From positions 124,001-188,000 of the forward strand of contig NZ_WTYC01000006.1 of assembly GCF_009827325.1 (NCBI RefSeq): a DNA stretch of 64,000 bases, written 5' to 3'. Origin of the DNA: Qipengyuania vulgaris. GTDB taxonomy: Bacteria > Pseudomonadota > Alphaproteobacteria > Sphingomonadales > Sphingomonadaceae. The notes below the pieces were generated by a model. That model saw only the letters and a program-made list of their open reading frames with translations, had not been told where the DNA came from and made no database searches. A program made the translations under genes and the position numbers. This document shows positions 10,810 to 20,704 of the stretch, in pieces (position 1 is the first letter of the stretch; each line of letters opens with the position of its first letter).

Positions 10810-11988
10810 ATGCGTGACGCAGTCATCGTTTCCACCGCCCGCACCGCCATCGGCCGCGCCTACAAGGGCGGGTTCAACGACACCAAGGGCCCGACGCTCG
10901 GCGCCTATTCGCTGAAGCCCGCAATCGAGCGCGCCGGCATCGAAGCCGCGGAGGTCGACGACGTGCTGTGGGGCGCCGCGCTCCAGCAGGGCACGCAGGC
11001 TGGCAACCTCGCCCGCCAGGTCGCGCTGCGCGCCGGTTGCCCCATCGGCACCAGCGGCATGACTATCGACCGCCAGTGCTCTTCGGGCCTGATGAGCATC
11101 GCCACCGCTGCCAAGCAGATCATCACCGACCGGATGGACGTGGTTGCCGCTGGTGGTCAGGAATCGATCAGCCTCGTGCAGACCAAGGAAATGCGCGTCA
11201 TGCCCGATCCCGAGCTGATGCAGATGCACGGCGCGATCTATATGCCCATGCTGCAGACGGCGGAAACGGTCGCCCAGCGCTACGGCATCAGCCGCGACGC
11301 GCAGGACGAATACGCCCTCCAGAGCCAGCAGCGCACTGCGCAAGCGCAGGAAGATGGCCGCTTCGACGACGAGATCGTTGCCGTTTCCACCGCCCACAAG
11401 GTGCAGGACAAGGAAACCGGCGAAATCTCGGATGTCGACATCACCATCGCTAAGGACGAGGGCAACCGCCCCTCGACCACGCTCGAAGGCCTCCAGAGCC
11501 TGAAGCCGGTAATGGGCGAAGGCACCACCATCACCGCAGGCAACGCCTCGCAGCTGTCGGATGGTTCTTCGGCCAGTGTGCTGATGGAAGCCAAGGTCGC
11601 CGAGCAGAAGGGCCTCGAGCCGCTCGGCCGCTATGTCGGCATGGCGGTTGCCGGGACCGAGCCCGATGAAATGGGCATCGGCCCGATCTTCGCCATTCCC
11701 AAGCTGCTCAAGCGCTTCGATCTCAATGTCGACGATATCGGCATCTGGGAACTGAACGAAGCCTTCGCGGTGCAGGTGCTTTACTGCCGCGACAAGCTTG
11801 GCATCGACAATGACAAGCTCAACGTCTCCGGCGGCTCGATCTCGATCGGCCACCCTTACGGCATGACCGGTGCACGCTGCACCGGCCACGTCCTGCTCGA
11901 AGGCAAGCGCCGCGGCGCGAAATACGGCGTCGTCACCATGTGTGTCGGCGGCGGCATGGGCGCAGCCGGCCTCTTCGAGATATTCTAG
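10810..11988 (+). CDS. Thiolase family protein (acetyl-CoA C-acyltransferase)
   Basis: This 392-residue enzyme of the thiolase II family cleaves or forms 3-ketoacyl-CoA. The nucleophilic Cys is in DRQCSSGL (near residue 87), the catalytic His in [12 protein letters not shown] and the second Cys in [12 protein letters not shown]. The start is set at the second of two close ATGs: AAGGA (10799-10803) touches the first ATG (10804) but is six bases from 10810. The [12 protein letters not shown] motif differs slightly from the common AIALGHPLGASG, as in degradative acyl-CoA paralogues. It is probably co-transcribed with the MaoC gene and with the DUF5996 gene 17 bp downstream. Confidence 0.93.
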   Translation: MRDAVIVSTARTAIGRAYKGGFNDTKGPTLGAYSLKPAIERAGIEAAEVDDVLWGAALQQGTQAGNLARQVALRAGCPIGTSGMTIDRQCSSGLMSIATAAKQIITDRMDVVAAGGQESISLVQTKEMRVMPDPELMQMHGAIYMPMLQTAETVAQRYGISRDAQDEYALQSQQRTAQAQEDGRFDDEIVAVSTAHKVQDKETGEISDVDITIAKDEGNRPSTTLEGLQSLKPVMGEGTTITAGNASQLSDGSSASVLMEAKVAEQKGLEPLGRYVGMAVAGTEPDEMGIGPIFAIPKLLKRFDLNVDDIGIWELNEAFAVQVLYCRDKLGIDNDKLNVSGGSISIGHPYGMTGARCTGHVLLEGKRRGAKYGVVTMCVGGGMGAAGLFEIF

Positions 11989-12005
11989 ACCGAAAGGAAC
12001 TTGCG

Positions 12006-12959
12006 ATGACCGAGCGATGGCCCAAACTCGACTACGAGGCCGATCGCCCGGTCATCGAGAGTCTCCACGCCTACCTGCAGGTCGTGGGCAAACTCCCGAC
12101 CCGCGCCTTGCCATGGTGCAACCACAGCTGGCATCTCGCGCTGCGTGTGGTGCCACGCGGATTCCGTAGCTACCCGGTATTGACGGCCAGCGGCGAGGCG
12201 GAAGTGCTGTTCGACTGCCTTTCAAGCAAGGTGACGGTCAAGACATCGAGTGGCTTCGTCGACGGCTTCGATGTGACCGGACAGAGTGTTGCGCATTTCT
12301 TCGGCCAGCTTTCCTCGCTGCTCGCCCGGGCCGATGTCGGAGCCTCGGTTGGGGGCAGCCCCAACGAGGTCGAAACCGCCGTTCCCTTTCGCGAGGATAA
12401 AGGCGAAAGGACATGGGACCCTGCGGTTCTCGCGCGCATTCACCGCGCTCTCTCGGATGCCAACCGCGTCTTCGAGCGCTTCCGGACTGGTTTCGTCGGC
12501 AAATCGAGTCCCAGCCACCTCTTTTGGGGCAGCCTCGATCTGGCCGTAACCCGCTTTTCCGGCCGCGAGGCACCGCTGCACCCGGGCGGTTTTCCCAACC
12601 TGCCCGATGCTGTGACCCGCGAAGCCTATAGCCACGAGGTCGCCAGCGCGGGCTTCTGGTTCGGCGGTGGCGGCGTCGATCAGGCCGCCTTCTATGCCTA
12701 TGGTTATCCGACGCCAGATGGCCTTGCGGATATTACGGTGGAACCTGCGGGAAGCTATTGGCAGGGCGAGCTCGGCGAATTCGTCCTGCCCTATGAGCAG
12801 GTGCGGACCAGCACCGATCCCGAACAGGAGCTAATGGCCTTTCTCAAGAGTACTTATGCCGCAGTGGCCGACTGCGGCGATTGGCCTCGCACAAGCCTTG
12901 AAGTGCCCCTTGGCGCGTTCGGAAAGCCCTATGATGTCGAGGCCCGCCGCAAGGGCTGA
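12006..12959 (+). CDS. DUF5996 family protein
   Basis: This is a protein of about 317 residues of unknown function. The family pattern is recognisable: WPKL near the N-terminus, then PWCNHSWHLALRV and, later, F.GREAPLHPGG and SHEV.S.GFWFGGG, with a final segment on FVLPYE. No signal peptide or membrane segment is seen, so it is cytoplasmic. The start at 12006 is supported by AAAGGAA seven bases upstream; the longer frame runs back into the thiolase gene. It lies 17 bp after the thiolase stop, so it is probably in the same transcript. No catalytic role is established for the family. Confidence 0.75.
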   Translation: MTERWPKLDYEADRPVIESLHAYLQVVGKLPTRALPWCNHSWHLALRVVPRGFRSYPVLTASGEAEVLFDCLSSKVTVKTSSGFVDGFDVTGQSVAHFFGQLSSLLARADVGASVGGSPNEVETAVPFREDKGERTWDPAVLARIHRALSDANRVFERFRTGFVGKSSPSHLFWGSLDLAVTRFSGREAPLHPGGFPNLPDAVTREAYSHEVASAGFWFGGGGVDQAAFYAYGYPTPDGLADITVEPAGSYWQGELGEFVLPYEQVRTSTDPEQELMAFLKSTYAAVADCGDWPRTSLEVPLGAFGKPYDVEARRKG

Positions 12960-12995
12960 CTTGCCACCGCTGCGTGTTGCGCGCAGGATCGCGCA

Positions 12996-13604
12996 ATGGG
13001 TGTGATGGAGATCATCGGTATCGCAGGCAGCGTAAGCCTGCTGGCAGGCTGGCGGCTGTATCTCAGTATCTTTGCCACCGGTCTGGCGATGCGGCTCGGT
13101 GCGCTGCCTCTGCCCGAACATCTCCAGAGTCTCGATGCGCTGGCCAATCCATGGGTGATGGGCATTGCCGCCATCGCGGCTATTGCCGAATTCTTTGCCG
13201 ACAAGGTGATGTGGCTCGATAGCGCCTGGGACGCGGTCCATACCTTTGTGCGCCCCGTGGGCGGCGCGCTGCTGGCGCTCGCCATCGTCGATCCGTCGGA
13301 CCCGGCGACCCAGGTGGTCGCTTTCCTGCTCGGCGGCGGTGCGGCGCTGACCGCACATGCGGGCAAGGCGGGCGCGCGGGGAGTGGTCAATGCCAGTCCC
13401 GAACCGGTCAGCAATGTCGCAGTCTCCACCGCGGAAGACGTAGTGACGGCAGGGCTGCTTTATGTGGCTTATGAATACCCTTATGTCGCCGGCGGCGTCG
13501 CGCTGGTTCTGCTCGCGCTGGTCGTCTGGCTGATCTGGCTGGCGCGAAAGGTGATGCGCAGATTGTTCGCGCGCAGGCCGGCCGGAACGCCCCCTAACGG
13601 CTGA
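12996..13604 (+). CDS. DUF4126 membrane protein
   Basis: This 202-residue protein has about five or six hydrophobic segments. The DUF4126 pattern is clear: an N-terminal G.a...GWRLYLS..atGLa.rlG stretch, AIAEFFADKVMWLDS.WD..HTF.RP.GGALLA, and HAGKAGAR...N.SPEP.SN. These are inner-membrane proteins of unknown function. The C-terminus carries a basic tail after the last helix. An ATG three codons further in (13005) is an alternative start. The 3' end overlaps the convergent metW by 11 bp. Confidence 0.8.
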   Translation: MGVMEIIGIAGSVSLLAGWRLYLSIFATGLAMRLGALPLPEHLQSLDALANPWVMGIAAIAAIAEFFADKVMWLDSAWDAVHTFVRPVGGALLALAIVDPSDPATQVVAFLLGGGAALTAHAGKAGARGVVNASPEPVSNVAVSTAEDVVTAGLLYVAYEYPYVAGGVALVLLALVVWLIWLARKVMRRLFARRPAGTPPNG

Positions 13605-14178
13605 GCTGGAAGACGGCGAATTCCGCGCGCCAGTTGCTTCCGCCGGTCACCGGCGAGCCGCCAGAGAAGAACCATTCGCGTTCGATCTTCGCGCCTTTCT
13701 CGCGCGCCAGTTCGCGAAAGTCCGTTACCGTCACGTGGTGGATGTTGGGCGTCTCGTACCAGCTTACCGGAATCGCCCGCGTCACCGGCATCCGCCCGCC
13801 CCACATCAGTGCCGCCCGCGTGCGCCAATGCGCGAAATTGGGAAAGCTGACGAAAGCCTGCCGCCCGACCCGCAGCAATTCGTCGAGCATGAGGTCGGGC
13901 CGCGTGGCGGTCTGCAGCGTCTGGCTGAGCACCGCGTAATCGAACCCCTTGTCGGGGTAGTCGGCGAGTTCGCGATTGGCGTCGCCCTGAACCACCGAAA
14001 GGCCCTGCGCCACGCAGCGCTCGACGCAAGCACCGTCGATTTCCATCCCGCGCGCATCGACTTGCTTGCGATCGCGCAGCTCGGCCAGCAGCGCCCCGTC
14101 GCCGCACCCGATATCGAGCACGCGTGTCCCCGGCTCGATGGCTTCGGCGATGGCAGTGAGATCGGGGCGCAGGCTCAT
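13594..14178 (-). CDS. metW: Methionine biosynthesis protein MetW
   Basis: This 194-residue protein has a class-I SAM-binding fold ([16 protein letters not shown] near residue 19, D.RGMEID at motif II). The MetW pattern [28 protein letters not shown] continues into the MPVT..IP..WY.TPNIHH segment. MetW is required with MetX for homoserine acylation in many alphaproteobacteria. The ATG overlaps the metX stop by four bases (ATGA), so translation is coupled. It converges with and overlaps DUF4126. Confidence 0.93.
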   Translation of the reverse strand: MSLRPDLTAIAEAIEPGTRVLDIGCGDGALLAELRDRKQVDARGMEIDGACVERCVAQGLSVVQGDANRELADYPDKGFDYAVLSQTLQTATRPDLMLDELLRVGRQAFVSFPNFAHWRTRAALMWGGRMPVTRAIPVSWYETPNIHHVTVTDFRELAREKGAKIEREWFFSGGSPVTGGSNWRAEFAVFQLSR

Positions 14179-15266
14179 TCGATGAAGCCTTTCACCACCC
14201 GGTCAAGCGCGGGCACGTCGAGCAGGAAACTGTCGTGGCCGTGCGGAGCGGAAAGCTCGACGAAGCTGACCGCCGCACCTGCTGCATTGAGCGCGCGCAC
14301 CACATGGCGGCTTTCGCTGGTGGGATAAAGCCAGTCGCTATCGAAGCTCACGAGGCAGAAACGCGCGCTGGTGCCGGCAAAGGCATCGGCAAGCTTTCCG
14401 CCATGCTCCTCCGCAAGGTCGAAATAATCCATCGCGCGGGTGATGTAGAGATAGCTGTTCGCATCAAAGCGCCGTGTGAAGCCGCTGCCCTGATAACGCA
14501 GGTAGCTCTCCACCTGGAAATCGGCATCGAAGCCGAAGCTCTTGGCTTCACGGTCCTGCAGGTTCCGCCCGAATTTCCCGGTCAGCGCCTCTTCGGAGAG
14601 ATAGGTAATATGCGCCGCAATGCGCGCCACGGCGAGACCCGCGTCCGGTTGCTCGGCAGCATCGTAATAATCGCCCTGCCGCCAGTTGGGGTCGGCCATG
14701 ATCGCTTGCCGCCCCAATTCGTGGAAGGCGATATTCTGCGCCGAATGGCGGCTGGTCGAGGCGACGACCAGCACCCTCGCGGCACGTTCGCGCCAGTTCG
14801 CGGCGAGGCTCAAGGCCTGCATACCGCCCATGGACCCGCCGACCACGGCGTGAAGCTGCTCAATACCGAGCTCGTCGAGCAAGGCCACCAGCGCGCGCAC
14901 CATGTCGCGAATGGTGATGACGGGAAAACGCATTGCATAGGGCTTGCCGTCGCTTGCCTCGCTCGCAGGCCCGCTCGAGCCCATGCAACTGCCGATCACG
15001 TTCGCGCAGACGACATGATACCGGTCGGTGTCGATAGGCTTGCCGGGGCCGACCATCCGCTCCCACCAGCCGGGCTTCCCGGTGACCGGATGCGGTGAAG
15101 CGACATACTGGTCGCCGGTCAGAGCATGGCAGAGCAATATGGCGTTGGAGCGGTCTTCGTTGAGCTCGCCATAGGTTTCATAGGCGATTTGCGGAGACGC
15201 CAGTTCGCCCCCGCCATCGAGGGCGAGCGGTTGGAGCAGTTCCAGCGTGAAGGATGTCCCGGCCAT
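14175..15266 (-). CDS. metX: Homoserine O-acyltransferase MetX
   Basis: This 363-residue alpha/beta hydrolase activates homoserine for methionine synthesis. The nucleophile Ser lies in [12 protein letters not shown] (near residue 143), and the catalytic His in [11 protein letters not shown] close to the C-terminus. [16 protein letters not shown] is the MetX oxyanion/substrate region. Whether acetyl- or succinyl-CoA is used cannot be decided by eye; both occur in this family. GAGGCGAAACC precedes the ATG. I saw no SAM-II-like conserved core in the short leader. It is the first gene of a metX-metW operon, divergent from hisC. Confidence 0.94.
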   Translation of the reverse strand: MAGTSFTLELLQPLALDGGGELASPQIAYETYGELNEDRSNAILLCHALTGDQYVASPHPVTGKPGWWERMVGPGKPIDTDRYHVVCANVIGSCMGSSGPASEASDGKPYAMRFPVITIRDMVRALVALLDELGIEQLHAVVGGSMGGMQALSLAANWRERAARVLVVASTSRHSAQNIAFHELGRQAIMADPNWRQGDYYDAAEQPDAGLAVARIAAHITYLSEEALTGKFGRNLQDREAKSFGFDADFQVESYLRYQGSGFTRRFDANSYLYITRAMDYFDLAEEHGGKLADAFAGTSARFCLVSFDSDWLYPTSESRHVVRALNAAGAAVSFVELSAPHGHDSFLLDVPALDRVVKGFIE

Positions 15267-15335
15267 GGTTTCGCCTCTAGACGTGCGGCAGGCGCTTGTC
15301 GAAGGGCGGTTTTTCTTTCATGCGCCGAAGCCGCA

Positions 15336-16433
15336 ATGGCAGACAAACCCACCATGAAACCCTGGATCGAGAAGATCCACGCCTATGTCCCCGGCAAGAG
15401 CAAGGGAGCAGACGGGCGCGAGCTGATCAAGCTATCGGCAAACGAGAACCCCCTGGGATGCAGCGAGGCTGCGCTTGCGGCTCTGGCAGAGCCTGCAGGA
15501 CCCGCTCGCTATCCCGATCCCGATGCCACAACGCTTCGGACCAAGATCGGCGAAGTCCACGGGATCAACTCGGCGCGGATCGTTTGCGGAACGGGCTCAG
15601 ACGAATTGCTCAACCTTGCCGCGCAGGCTTTTGCCGGGCCGGGTGACGAGGTGCTCTATGCGCGATTTTCCTTCGTCGTCTACGAGATTGCCGCGCGTCG
15701 CTGCGGGGCAACGCCGGTCGAAGCGCCCGATGTCGATTACGCCACCGATGTGGACGCGCTGCTTGGCGCAGTGACCGAATCCACGCGCGTCGTCTTTCTC
15801 GCCAACCCGAACAATCCGACCGGCACGTATCTCCCACGGGGCGAAATCGAGCGGCTGCATGCGGGATTGCCGCAAGAGGTGCTTCTCGTGATCGACCAGG
15901 CTTATGGCGAATATCTGGAAGAAGCCGAAGACGACGGCGGTATGGCGTTGGCCGCGGCACATGAAAACGTTCTCGTCACCCGGACCTTTTCGAAAATCTA
16001 CGGGCTGGCGGGTGAGCGGATCGGGTGGGCGACCGGTGCCCCCCATCTGGTTGATGCCCTCAACCGTATTCGCGGCCCTTTCAATGTGACCACTTCGGGT
16101 CAGAGAGCTGCGATCGCGGCGCTTGGCGATCAGGCCTTCGTTGCAGAATCGCGCGCGGCAAACAATCGCGAGCGCGCCCGCTTTGCCGAAGCGATAGCGG
16201 CGCTTGGCAATCATGGCCTCCGGGTCGTTCCGAGTAAGGCGAACTTCCTGCTCATATTGTTCGAGGGTAGGCTGACCGCCGAACAGGCCCTCAGGGCATT
16301 GGCAGGAGGCGGGTATGCCGTCCGTCACCTGCCCGGCCAAGGCCTGCCACACGGCCTCCGCATCACCATCGGCAACCGAGAGCAGATGACCGAAATCTCC
16401 AATATCCTCCGCAAGGCCGCAGAAGATGGCTAG
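15336..16433 (+). CDS. hisC: Histidinol-phosphate aminotransferase
   Basis: This protein of about 365 residues is a PLP-dependent class-I/II aminotransferase. The N-terminal pattern [10 protein letters not shown] is HisC-specific. The substrate/PLP region shows [13 protein letters not shown] and the Schiff-base lysine in [16 protein letters not shown]. It converts imidazole-acetol phosphate to histidinol phosphate and may also act on aromatic amino acids. The start at 15336 excludes 70 codons that would run into metX. The stop codon overlaps the convergent plsC stop within one CTAG. Confidence 0.92.
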   Translation: MADKPTMKPWIEKIHAYVPGKSKGADGRELIKLSANENPLGCSEAALAALAEPAGPARYPDPDATTLRTKIGEVHGINSARIVCGTGSDELLNLAAQAFAGPGDEVLYARFSFVVYEIAARRCGATPVEAPDVDYATDVDALLGAVTESTRVVFLANPNNPTGTYLPRGEIERLHAGLPQEVLLVIDQAYGEYLEEAEDDGGMALAAAHENVLVTRTFSKIYGLAGERIGWATGAPHLVDALNRIRGPFNVTTSGQRAAIAALGDQAFVAESRAANNRERARFAEAIAALGNHGLRVVPSKANFLLILFEGRLTAEQALRALAGGGYAVRHLPGQGLPHGLRITIGNREQMTEISNILRKAAEDG

Positions 16434-17110
16434 GGGTTGAGCGCGTTGATCTCGCGAATGACGCGTGCCTCGATCTCTTCGCGCGGTAGACCGGGTGGGA
16501 TCGGTTCGCCGAATTTGTAAGTTATCGTCCCAGGCGTCTTGAGCCCGCGCTGGTACAGTGGACCGCTGTTCACTGCTACCGGCACCACTGGCAGTGCAAG
16601 CATTTTGTAGAGGCCTGCAAACCCGGCTTGCAGAGGTCGGCTCTCGCCGTGCGGAATGCGCGTGCCTTCGGGAAAAATAACCAGCGGCCTTCCGTCCGCG
16701 ATCATTCTTCTTGCGCTGCGGATCATGTTCATCAACGCCTTGGCACCTTGTTCGCGCGCCACGGGGATCAGACCGTAGGCCAAGGCTGCTCGGCCCCAAC
16801 CGGGGATGGAGAACAGCTCTCGTTTGGCAAAGACCGAAGGGCAGTCGAGCAGCGCCGGCGCGTCGATCGCCTCGAAGAAGCTCTCGTGCTTGATCGCATA
16901 AAGCACCGGCTCGTCATGTGGTTTGCCCTCGATCACCAGCTTTATGCCGACGATGTGCCTCAGGCACCAGCGCTGCCATTGTGCCCAATTGCGAACCCTC
17001 CGTCGGAAAGCCGGCACGGAAAACGGGGCGGAGATCAGCGAGGCCGACGTAATGAGGATCGAGCCAAGATAGAACGCCGGATAGAACAGCAGGTTACGAA
17101 GCAGCATCAT
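16430..17110 (-). CDS. plsC: 1-acyl-sn-glycerol-3-phosphate acyltransferase (PlsC-like)
   Basis: This protein of about 226 residues starts [24 protein letters not shown] lies upstream, and the longer frame would sit inside ydcF. An N-terminal membrane helix is followed by the acyltransferase motifs [10 protein letters not shown] (motif I, where the usual H-X4-D reads H-X4-E) and FPEGTR (motif III). The enzyme makes phosphatidic acid at the inner membrane. It is the last gene of the ftsE-ftsX-ydcF-plsC operon and overlaps the previous gene by about 17 bp. The Glu in motif I is worth noting but is not proof of inactivity. Confidence 0.88.
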   Translation of the reverse strand: MMLLRNLLFYPAFYLGSILITSASLISAPFSVPAFRRRVRNWAQWQRWCLRHIVGIKLVIEGKPHDEPVLYAIKHESFFEAIDAPALLDCPSVFAKRELFSIPGWGRAALAYGLIPVAREQGAKALMNMIRSARRMIADGRPLVIFPEGTRIPHGESRPLQAGFAGLYKMLALPVVPVAVNSGPLYQRGLKTPGTITYKFGEPIPPGLPREEIEARVIREINALNP

Positions 17111-17645
17111 CCGTTCCGTCCGGTAAACCCTGGGATACTTCGGATGCCAGCAGCTTGTTGTATTCAAGGAACAGCGTAGCGAGGTTCGGATTGGAGGCGA
17201 CGGCATCCCTCACGATGTCGGTTCCGACCGGGAGCGAGCCCGCGACTTCCGAATAAGCCCGCGCCATGTGCCAATCCGTGGTCACCAGCCGTGCGGAATC
17301 GAACTCTTTCTCTTTCATCCACTGCGCCACTTCACCAGCATTGCTGCGAGTATCGACAGCGAGGAAGCCTAGCGTCACGCAGCAATCCATCGTGCGATTG
17401 GGAACCTCGAATTCCTTGGCGAACTCTGCCGGTTTGACCTCGGGATCCACGCCGGACACAAACATCTCTTCCGCCAGGCCTTGCTCGACCACTTCGAGGC
17501 CACGCGCGATCCGGCCGGCTCCGCCGGTCAGAACGATTACCGCGTCGGTTTTACTTTGAGGAGCAGGCGCAGGCAGGGTCACCGCAAAGGCGAGAAAGCC
17601 AAACGCGTATATCAGGAATAGCGCAGCGATCAGGCGTAGGATCAC
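17094..17645 (-). CDS. YdcF/SanA-like DUF218 membrane protein
   Basis: This protein of about 183 residues has one N-terminal membrane helix (LRLIAALFLIYAFGFLAF) and a DUF218 domain: DAVIVLTGGAGRIARGLEV, then SGVDPEV, then DTRSNAGEV with RLVTTDWHMARA. The start is read as the GTG at 17645 because it overlaps the ftsX TGA (GTGA). An ATG 22 codons upstream would give 70 bp of overlap. DUF218 proteins are linked to envelope or polysaccharide lipid-carrier functions, but the reaction is unproven. The placement between ftsX and plsC recurs in alphaproteobacteria. Confidence 0.8.
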   Translation of the reverse strand: MILRLIAALFLIYAFGFLAFAVTLPAPAPQSKTDAVIVLTGGAGRIARGLEVVEQGLAEEMFVSGVDPEVKPAEFAKEFEVPNRTMDCCVTLGFLAVDTRSNAGEVAQWMKEKEFDSARLVTTDWHMARAYSEVAGSLPVGTDIVRDAVASNPNLATLFLEYNKLLASEVSQGLPDGTDDAAS

Positions 17646-18574
17646 AGAGATTTCCGCAACGATGAAAGCACAGTCATTCGCGCCGTGTAGACGGCAATTC
17701 CCACCGCGCAAAGCGGGACGAGGACGATCATGAACCAGTCGATTGCCAACAGTGACCCTCCTGCCACCATACCGGATTGCAGCGCTGTGAATTGGGCTGC
17801 CAAGATGGATATGATCAGGATTCCGGCAAGAAACCCGACAAGTCCTCCCAACGAGGCATCGATAAGGACCGAGCGCTGGAAGATGCGCGCAATCTGGTCA
17901 TCGCTACCGCCGAGCAAATGGACGATTTCGACCGTATCGCGATTGCCGCCAAGAGCGTTTCGGGACGCGAGCCAAACGGCCGCTACCGCCACTACGGCAA
18001 GCATCGCGATCAGCACGAATGCGATCCATTTGAGAGCCGACAACGCCGACAGAACCGGTGCGAGCCATTCGGACTGGGCGTCGATCCTCGCGTCGGATGC
18101 AACGTCCCGCATTGTCATGCGCAGACGCTGGTAATCTTCATCTTCGGCGCCCTCCCGCATATCGACATCGATTATTGCAGGCAGTGGGATCGCCTCCGAC
18201 GTCTGCCCAGCACCCAGCCAGGGCTCGAGCAATTCGGCAATCTCTTCTTCGGGTACGGCTCTGAATCCGGCGACTGCCCGGTCCTGGGCCAGAACGCTCA
18301 GGACGGATTCGGTTTGTGCAGCACGCTGCTCCGCGTCCGGTTCGACGATCTGCACCGTCGCATTGCCCGACAGATCGCCTTGCGCTGTCGAAACCATGTT
18401 CGACAAGGACAGTGCGCCGCCCGCGGCGACTACGGTCAGCGCTACCATGATGGCGATAACCCAAGGCATCGGCCCGCCGAGACGCGTTTGCGGGAGAAGT
18501 CCTGCCGCCCGCCTGCCGCGAAAAGGCGCAAGGCCGCGATCGACCGCTCTGTCGATTGCCGGGGGCCGCTTCAC
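17642..18574 (-). CDS. ftsX: Cell-division ABC-type permease FtsX
   Basis: This 310-residue protein has a cytoplasmic N-terminus, one membrane helix near residues 38-60, a periplasmic domain of about 110 residues, and three C-terminal helices enclosing the FtsX/MacB permease motif (HLLGGSDDQIARIFQ). With FtsE it transmits a signal across the inner membrane to septal cell-wall hydrolases. The start overlaps the ftsE stop by four bases. The periplasmic region holds EVAREGEDED-like acidic stretches and no enzymatic motif, as expected. Confidence 0.9.
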   Translation of the reverse strand: MKRPPAIDRAVDRGLAPFRGRRAAGLLPQTRLGGPMPWVIAIMVALTVVAAGGALSLSNMVSTAQGDLSGNATVQIVEPDAEQRAAQTESVLSVLAQDRAVAGFRAVPEEEIAELLEPWLGAGQTSEAIPLPAIIDVDMREGAEDEDYQRLRMTMRDVASDARIDAQSEWLAPVLSALSALKWIAFVLIAMLAVVAVAAVWLASRNALGGNRDTVEIVHLLGGSDDQIARIFQRSVLIDASLGGLVGFLAGILIISILAAQFTALQSGMVAGGSLLAIDWFMIVLVPLCAVGIAVYTARMTVLSSLRKSL

Positions 18575-19347
18575 CCGGCTTCTCCTCTGGCTTCCCGCCG
18601 CGGGGGATAGCGCAGTGCTCCGGTCGGATCGGCCAGAATTCCCTTGGAAAGCCGCATGATCAGGCTCTCAGGTACCTTGCGGAGAAGCTGCACGTCATGC
18701 GTTGCCACGACGACTGTAGTGCCCAGGCGATTGAGTGCCTCGAACAAGCGCATAAGCTTGACGGCCATTTCCGGATCGACATTCCCGGTAGGCTCGTCGG
18801 CGATGAGGATTTCGGGCCGGCCGATCACTGCGCGTGCGATGGCAACGCGCTGCTGCTCGCCGCCTGAAAGCGTCGCTGGCCGGGCTTCTGCGCGATGCGC
18901 AAGGCCGACCCAGTCGAGCATGTCCGCCACCGGTTCACGCAAATCCGCCTCGCGCACCCCGGAAACACGCAAAGGGAGCGCGACGTTGTCGAACGCCGAA
19001 AGGTGATCGACGAGGCGAAAATCCTGGAACACTACTCCCATGCGCCGCCGGAAAGCGGGCAATTTGTCGCGCGGCAAGGTGATGACGTCTCGGCCGAACA
19101 TCCTGATCCCGCCACGTGACGGGCGCTGCGCAAGATAGAGCAGCTTCAGCAGTGAAGTCTTACCCGCGCCGCTGGCACCGGTGAGGAAATAGAAACGGCT
19201 CGAGAACAGCGTGAACGAAATATTCGAAAGCACCTCGCGGTCGGTGCCATAACGCAATCCGACGTTGTCGAACTGCACGATTTCGCTCTCTTGCGCCCGG
19301 CTATTGCGCAATTCGCTGTCGCTTTGGGGGGGAATTGATGCCGCCAT
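18571..19347 (-). CDS. ftsE: Cell-division ATP-binding protein FtsE
   Basis: This 258-residue ABC ATPase has Walker A TGASGAGKTSLLK (near residue 57), Q-loop VVFQDFRLVDHLS, signature LSGGEQQRVAIARA, Walker B ILIADEPTGNVD and the H-loop VVVATHD. The phrase FQDFRL(V/L) is typical of FtsE. An N-terminal extension of about 20 residues precedes the core, so the start could be slightly downstream. It heads the minus-strand ftsE-ftsX-ydcF-plsC operon and is divergent from the zinc-finger gene at 19463. Confidence 0.93.
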   Translation of the reverse strand: MAASIPPQSDSELRNSRAQESEIVQFDNVGLRYGTDREVLSNISFTLFSSRFYFLTGASGAGKTSLLKLLYLAQRPSRGGIRMFGRDVITLPRDKLPAFRRRMGVVFQDFRLVDHLSAFDNVALPLRVSGVREADLREPVADMLDWVGLAHRAEARPATLSGGEQQRVAIARAVIGRPEILIADEPTGNVDPEMAVKLMRLFEALNRLGTTVVVATHDVQLLRKVPESLIMRLSKGILADPTGALRYPPRREARGEAG

Positions 19348-19462
19348 GGTACAATTTGCGCCTATAACGGGCCTTCGATGTGGAAAAAAGCCGTTTGGGG
19401 CTTTCGCGCACAGCTACGCCGCTTGTCGTGATTCGCCGCTCTCTATAGAGCCTCGGTTCACC

Positions 19463-20368
19463 ATGATTATTGCATGTCCGGCCTGCAGCACCCGCTATGT
19501 CGTGCCCGACAACGCTATCGGCGTCGATGGCCGGACTGTGCGCTGTGCCAAATGCAAGCACTCGTGGTTCCAGGAGGGTGCCAGCGCAGAAGAAGTCGCA
19601 GGGAGCGTGAAAGCGAACCCCGCAGCGCCGATTGCCGCCCGAGAAAGGGACAACGCTCCGACTTCCGCCAGAGCCCAGCCTGCTGCCCCGCAAATGCCAG
19701 GAGCGGAACGCACAGAAAGGCAGCCCGACGCGCCGCAGCGAGCGGCAGGGGATGCTGCTGTCGAAACAAGGGCGGAGAACGCCACTTCGCGTCACCGTAC
19801 TCCGGATTTTGACGAGACTCCGCCGCCTTCTTTCTCGGAAAGGGCCGAAAACGGTATCGAAGCCGAGCCCGAGCACGAAGGGGAAGTGCACGAAGACGAT
19901 CTTGTTTCGCGCTTCGATCGGTCGCCCCCCTTTGGTCCGCGACGCAACACCCTCAAGCTCTGGACGTGGGCCGCTGCGATTTTCGCGTTGCTGGCAGCAG
20001 GTGCTATCTTCGCCATGTCGCGCTATGGAACGCCCGACTGGTGGCCGGTAGACAAGCCCCTTTTCGGTGAAGCGCAGCCCGACCTGTCGCTTTCGTTCCC
20101 GCCAGAAGCGCAGCGGTGGCGCGAACTTGAGAACAAGACGTGGATGTTCACCGCGCGGATCGAAGTGACCAACAATGCGCGTGAGCCTCGCCGTCTGCCG
20201 CCGGTGCTCATCGTCATGCTCAATGAGCGCGAAGATCAGATATACAGCTGGGTGGTTCAGCCGCCGCAACCGACGCTGGCGCCAGGCGAGACCATAGCAA
20301 TCGACGAAGCGCGCACCGATGTTCCACGCGGTGCGGTCTATGCCGATGTCGGTTGGGCGCCGCTCTAG
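19463..20368 (+). CDS. MJ0042-type zinc-finger / DUF3426-like membrane protein
   Basis: This 301-residue protein starts MIIACPACSTRYVVPD at the ATG at 19463; an upstream frame of 66 codons is ignored. The N-terminal zinc finger has CPAC and CAKC pairs (residues 5-8 and 26-29). A long Pro/Ala/Glu-rich linker follows, then one membrane helix (about 176-195). The C-terminal extracytoplasmic domain ends with RTDVPRGAVYADVGWAPL, with strands resembling DUF3426. The usual reading is a zinc-binding cytoplasmic tip tethered to a periplasmic domain. Function unknown. Confidence 0.82.
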   Translation: MIIACPACSTRYVVPDNAIGVDGRTVRCAKCKHSWFQEGASAEEVAGSVKANPAAPIAARERDNAPTSARAQPAAPQMPGAERTERQPDAPQRAAGDAAVETRAENATSRHRTPDFDETPPPSFSERAENGIEAEPEHEGEVHEDDLVSRFDRSPPFGPRRNTLKLWTWAAAIFALLAAGAIFAMSRYGTPDWWPVDKPLFGEAQPDLSLSFPPEAQRWRELENKTWMFTARIEVTNNAREPRRLPPVLIVMLNEREDQIYSWVVQPPQPTLAPGETIAIDEARTDVPRGAVYADVGWAPL

Positions 20369-20483
20369 GCGCGACCCCTAAAATAGGTGCTTGCCGCCCT
20401 GCAAAGGCGCTGCTAGGGGCGCGCTCCTACCGGCGGGAGCAGGTGGCCTCGTTCGCGAGATTCGCTCCCGATGCAGACTGTGT

Positions 20484-20570
20484 GCGGTCGTGGCGGAACT
20501 GGTAGACGCGCAACGTTGAGGTCGTTGTGGCCGCAAGGCCGTGGAAGTTCGAGTCTTCTCGACCGCACCA
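20484..20570 (+). tRNA. tRNA-Leu (anticodon GAG)
   Basis: An 87-nt cloverleaf with the acceptor stem GCGGTCG/CGACCGC fully paired and an encoded CCA end. The anticodon stem CAACG/CGTTG encloses the loop TTGAGGT, giving anticodon GAG for CUC/CUU. The long variable arm (TGGCCGCAAGGCCGT) is the class-II feature of leucine tRNAs. The T-arm GTTCGAGTC is normal. No integrase or duplicated 3' end is seen nearby. Confidence 0.96.
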
Positions 20571-20704
20571 ACAGTCCCAAACTAGCATCCACATTCCAAA
20601 CCCACACTTCAGCGCATTTCGCTTTGCGCTGAATTCAGTTGTTGGTTTCGAAAAGTTTCGCCTAAGATACCATCAATTACAAAGGGCGCGCGGGTCGATT
20701 ACCT

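Noticed and set aside
15267-15335. A SAM-II type riboswitch in front of metX
   Set aside because: The leader is under 70 bases to the hisC start and none of the conserved SAM-II core was found.
20484-20704. Integration of a genomic island at tRNA-Leu
   Set aside because: There is no integrase, and no repeated tRNA 3' end was found within the window.
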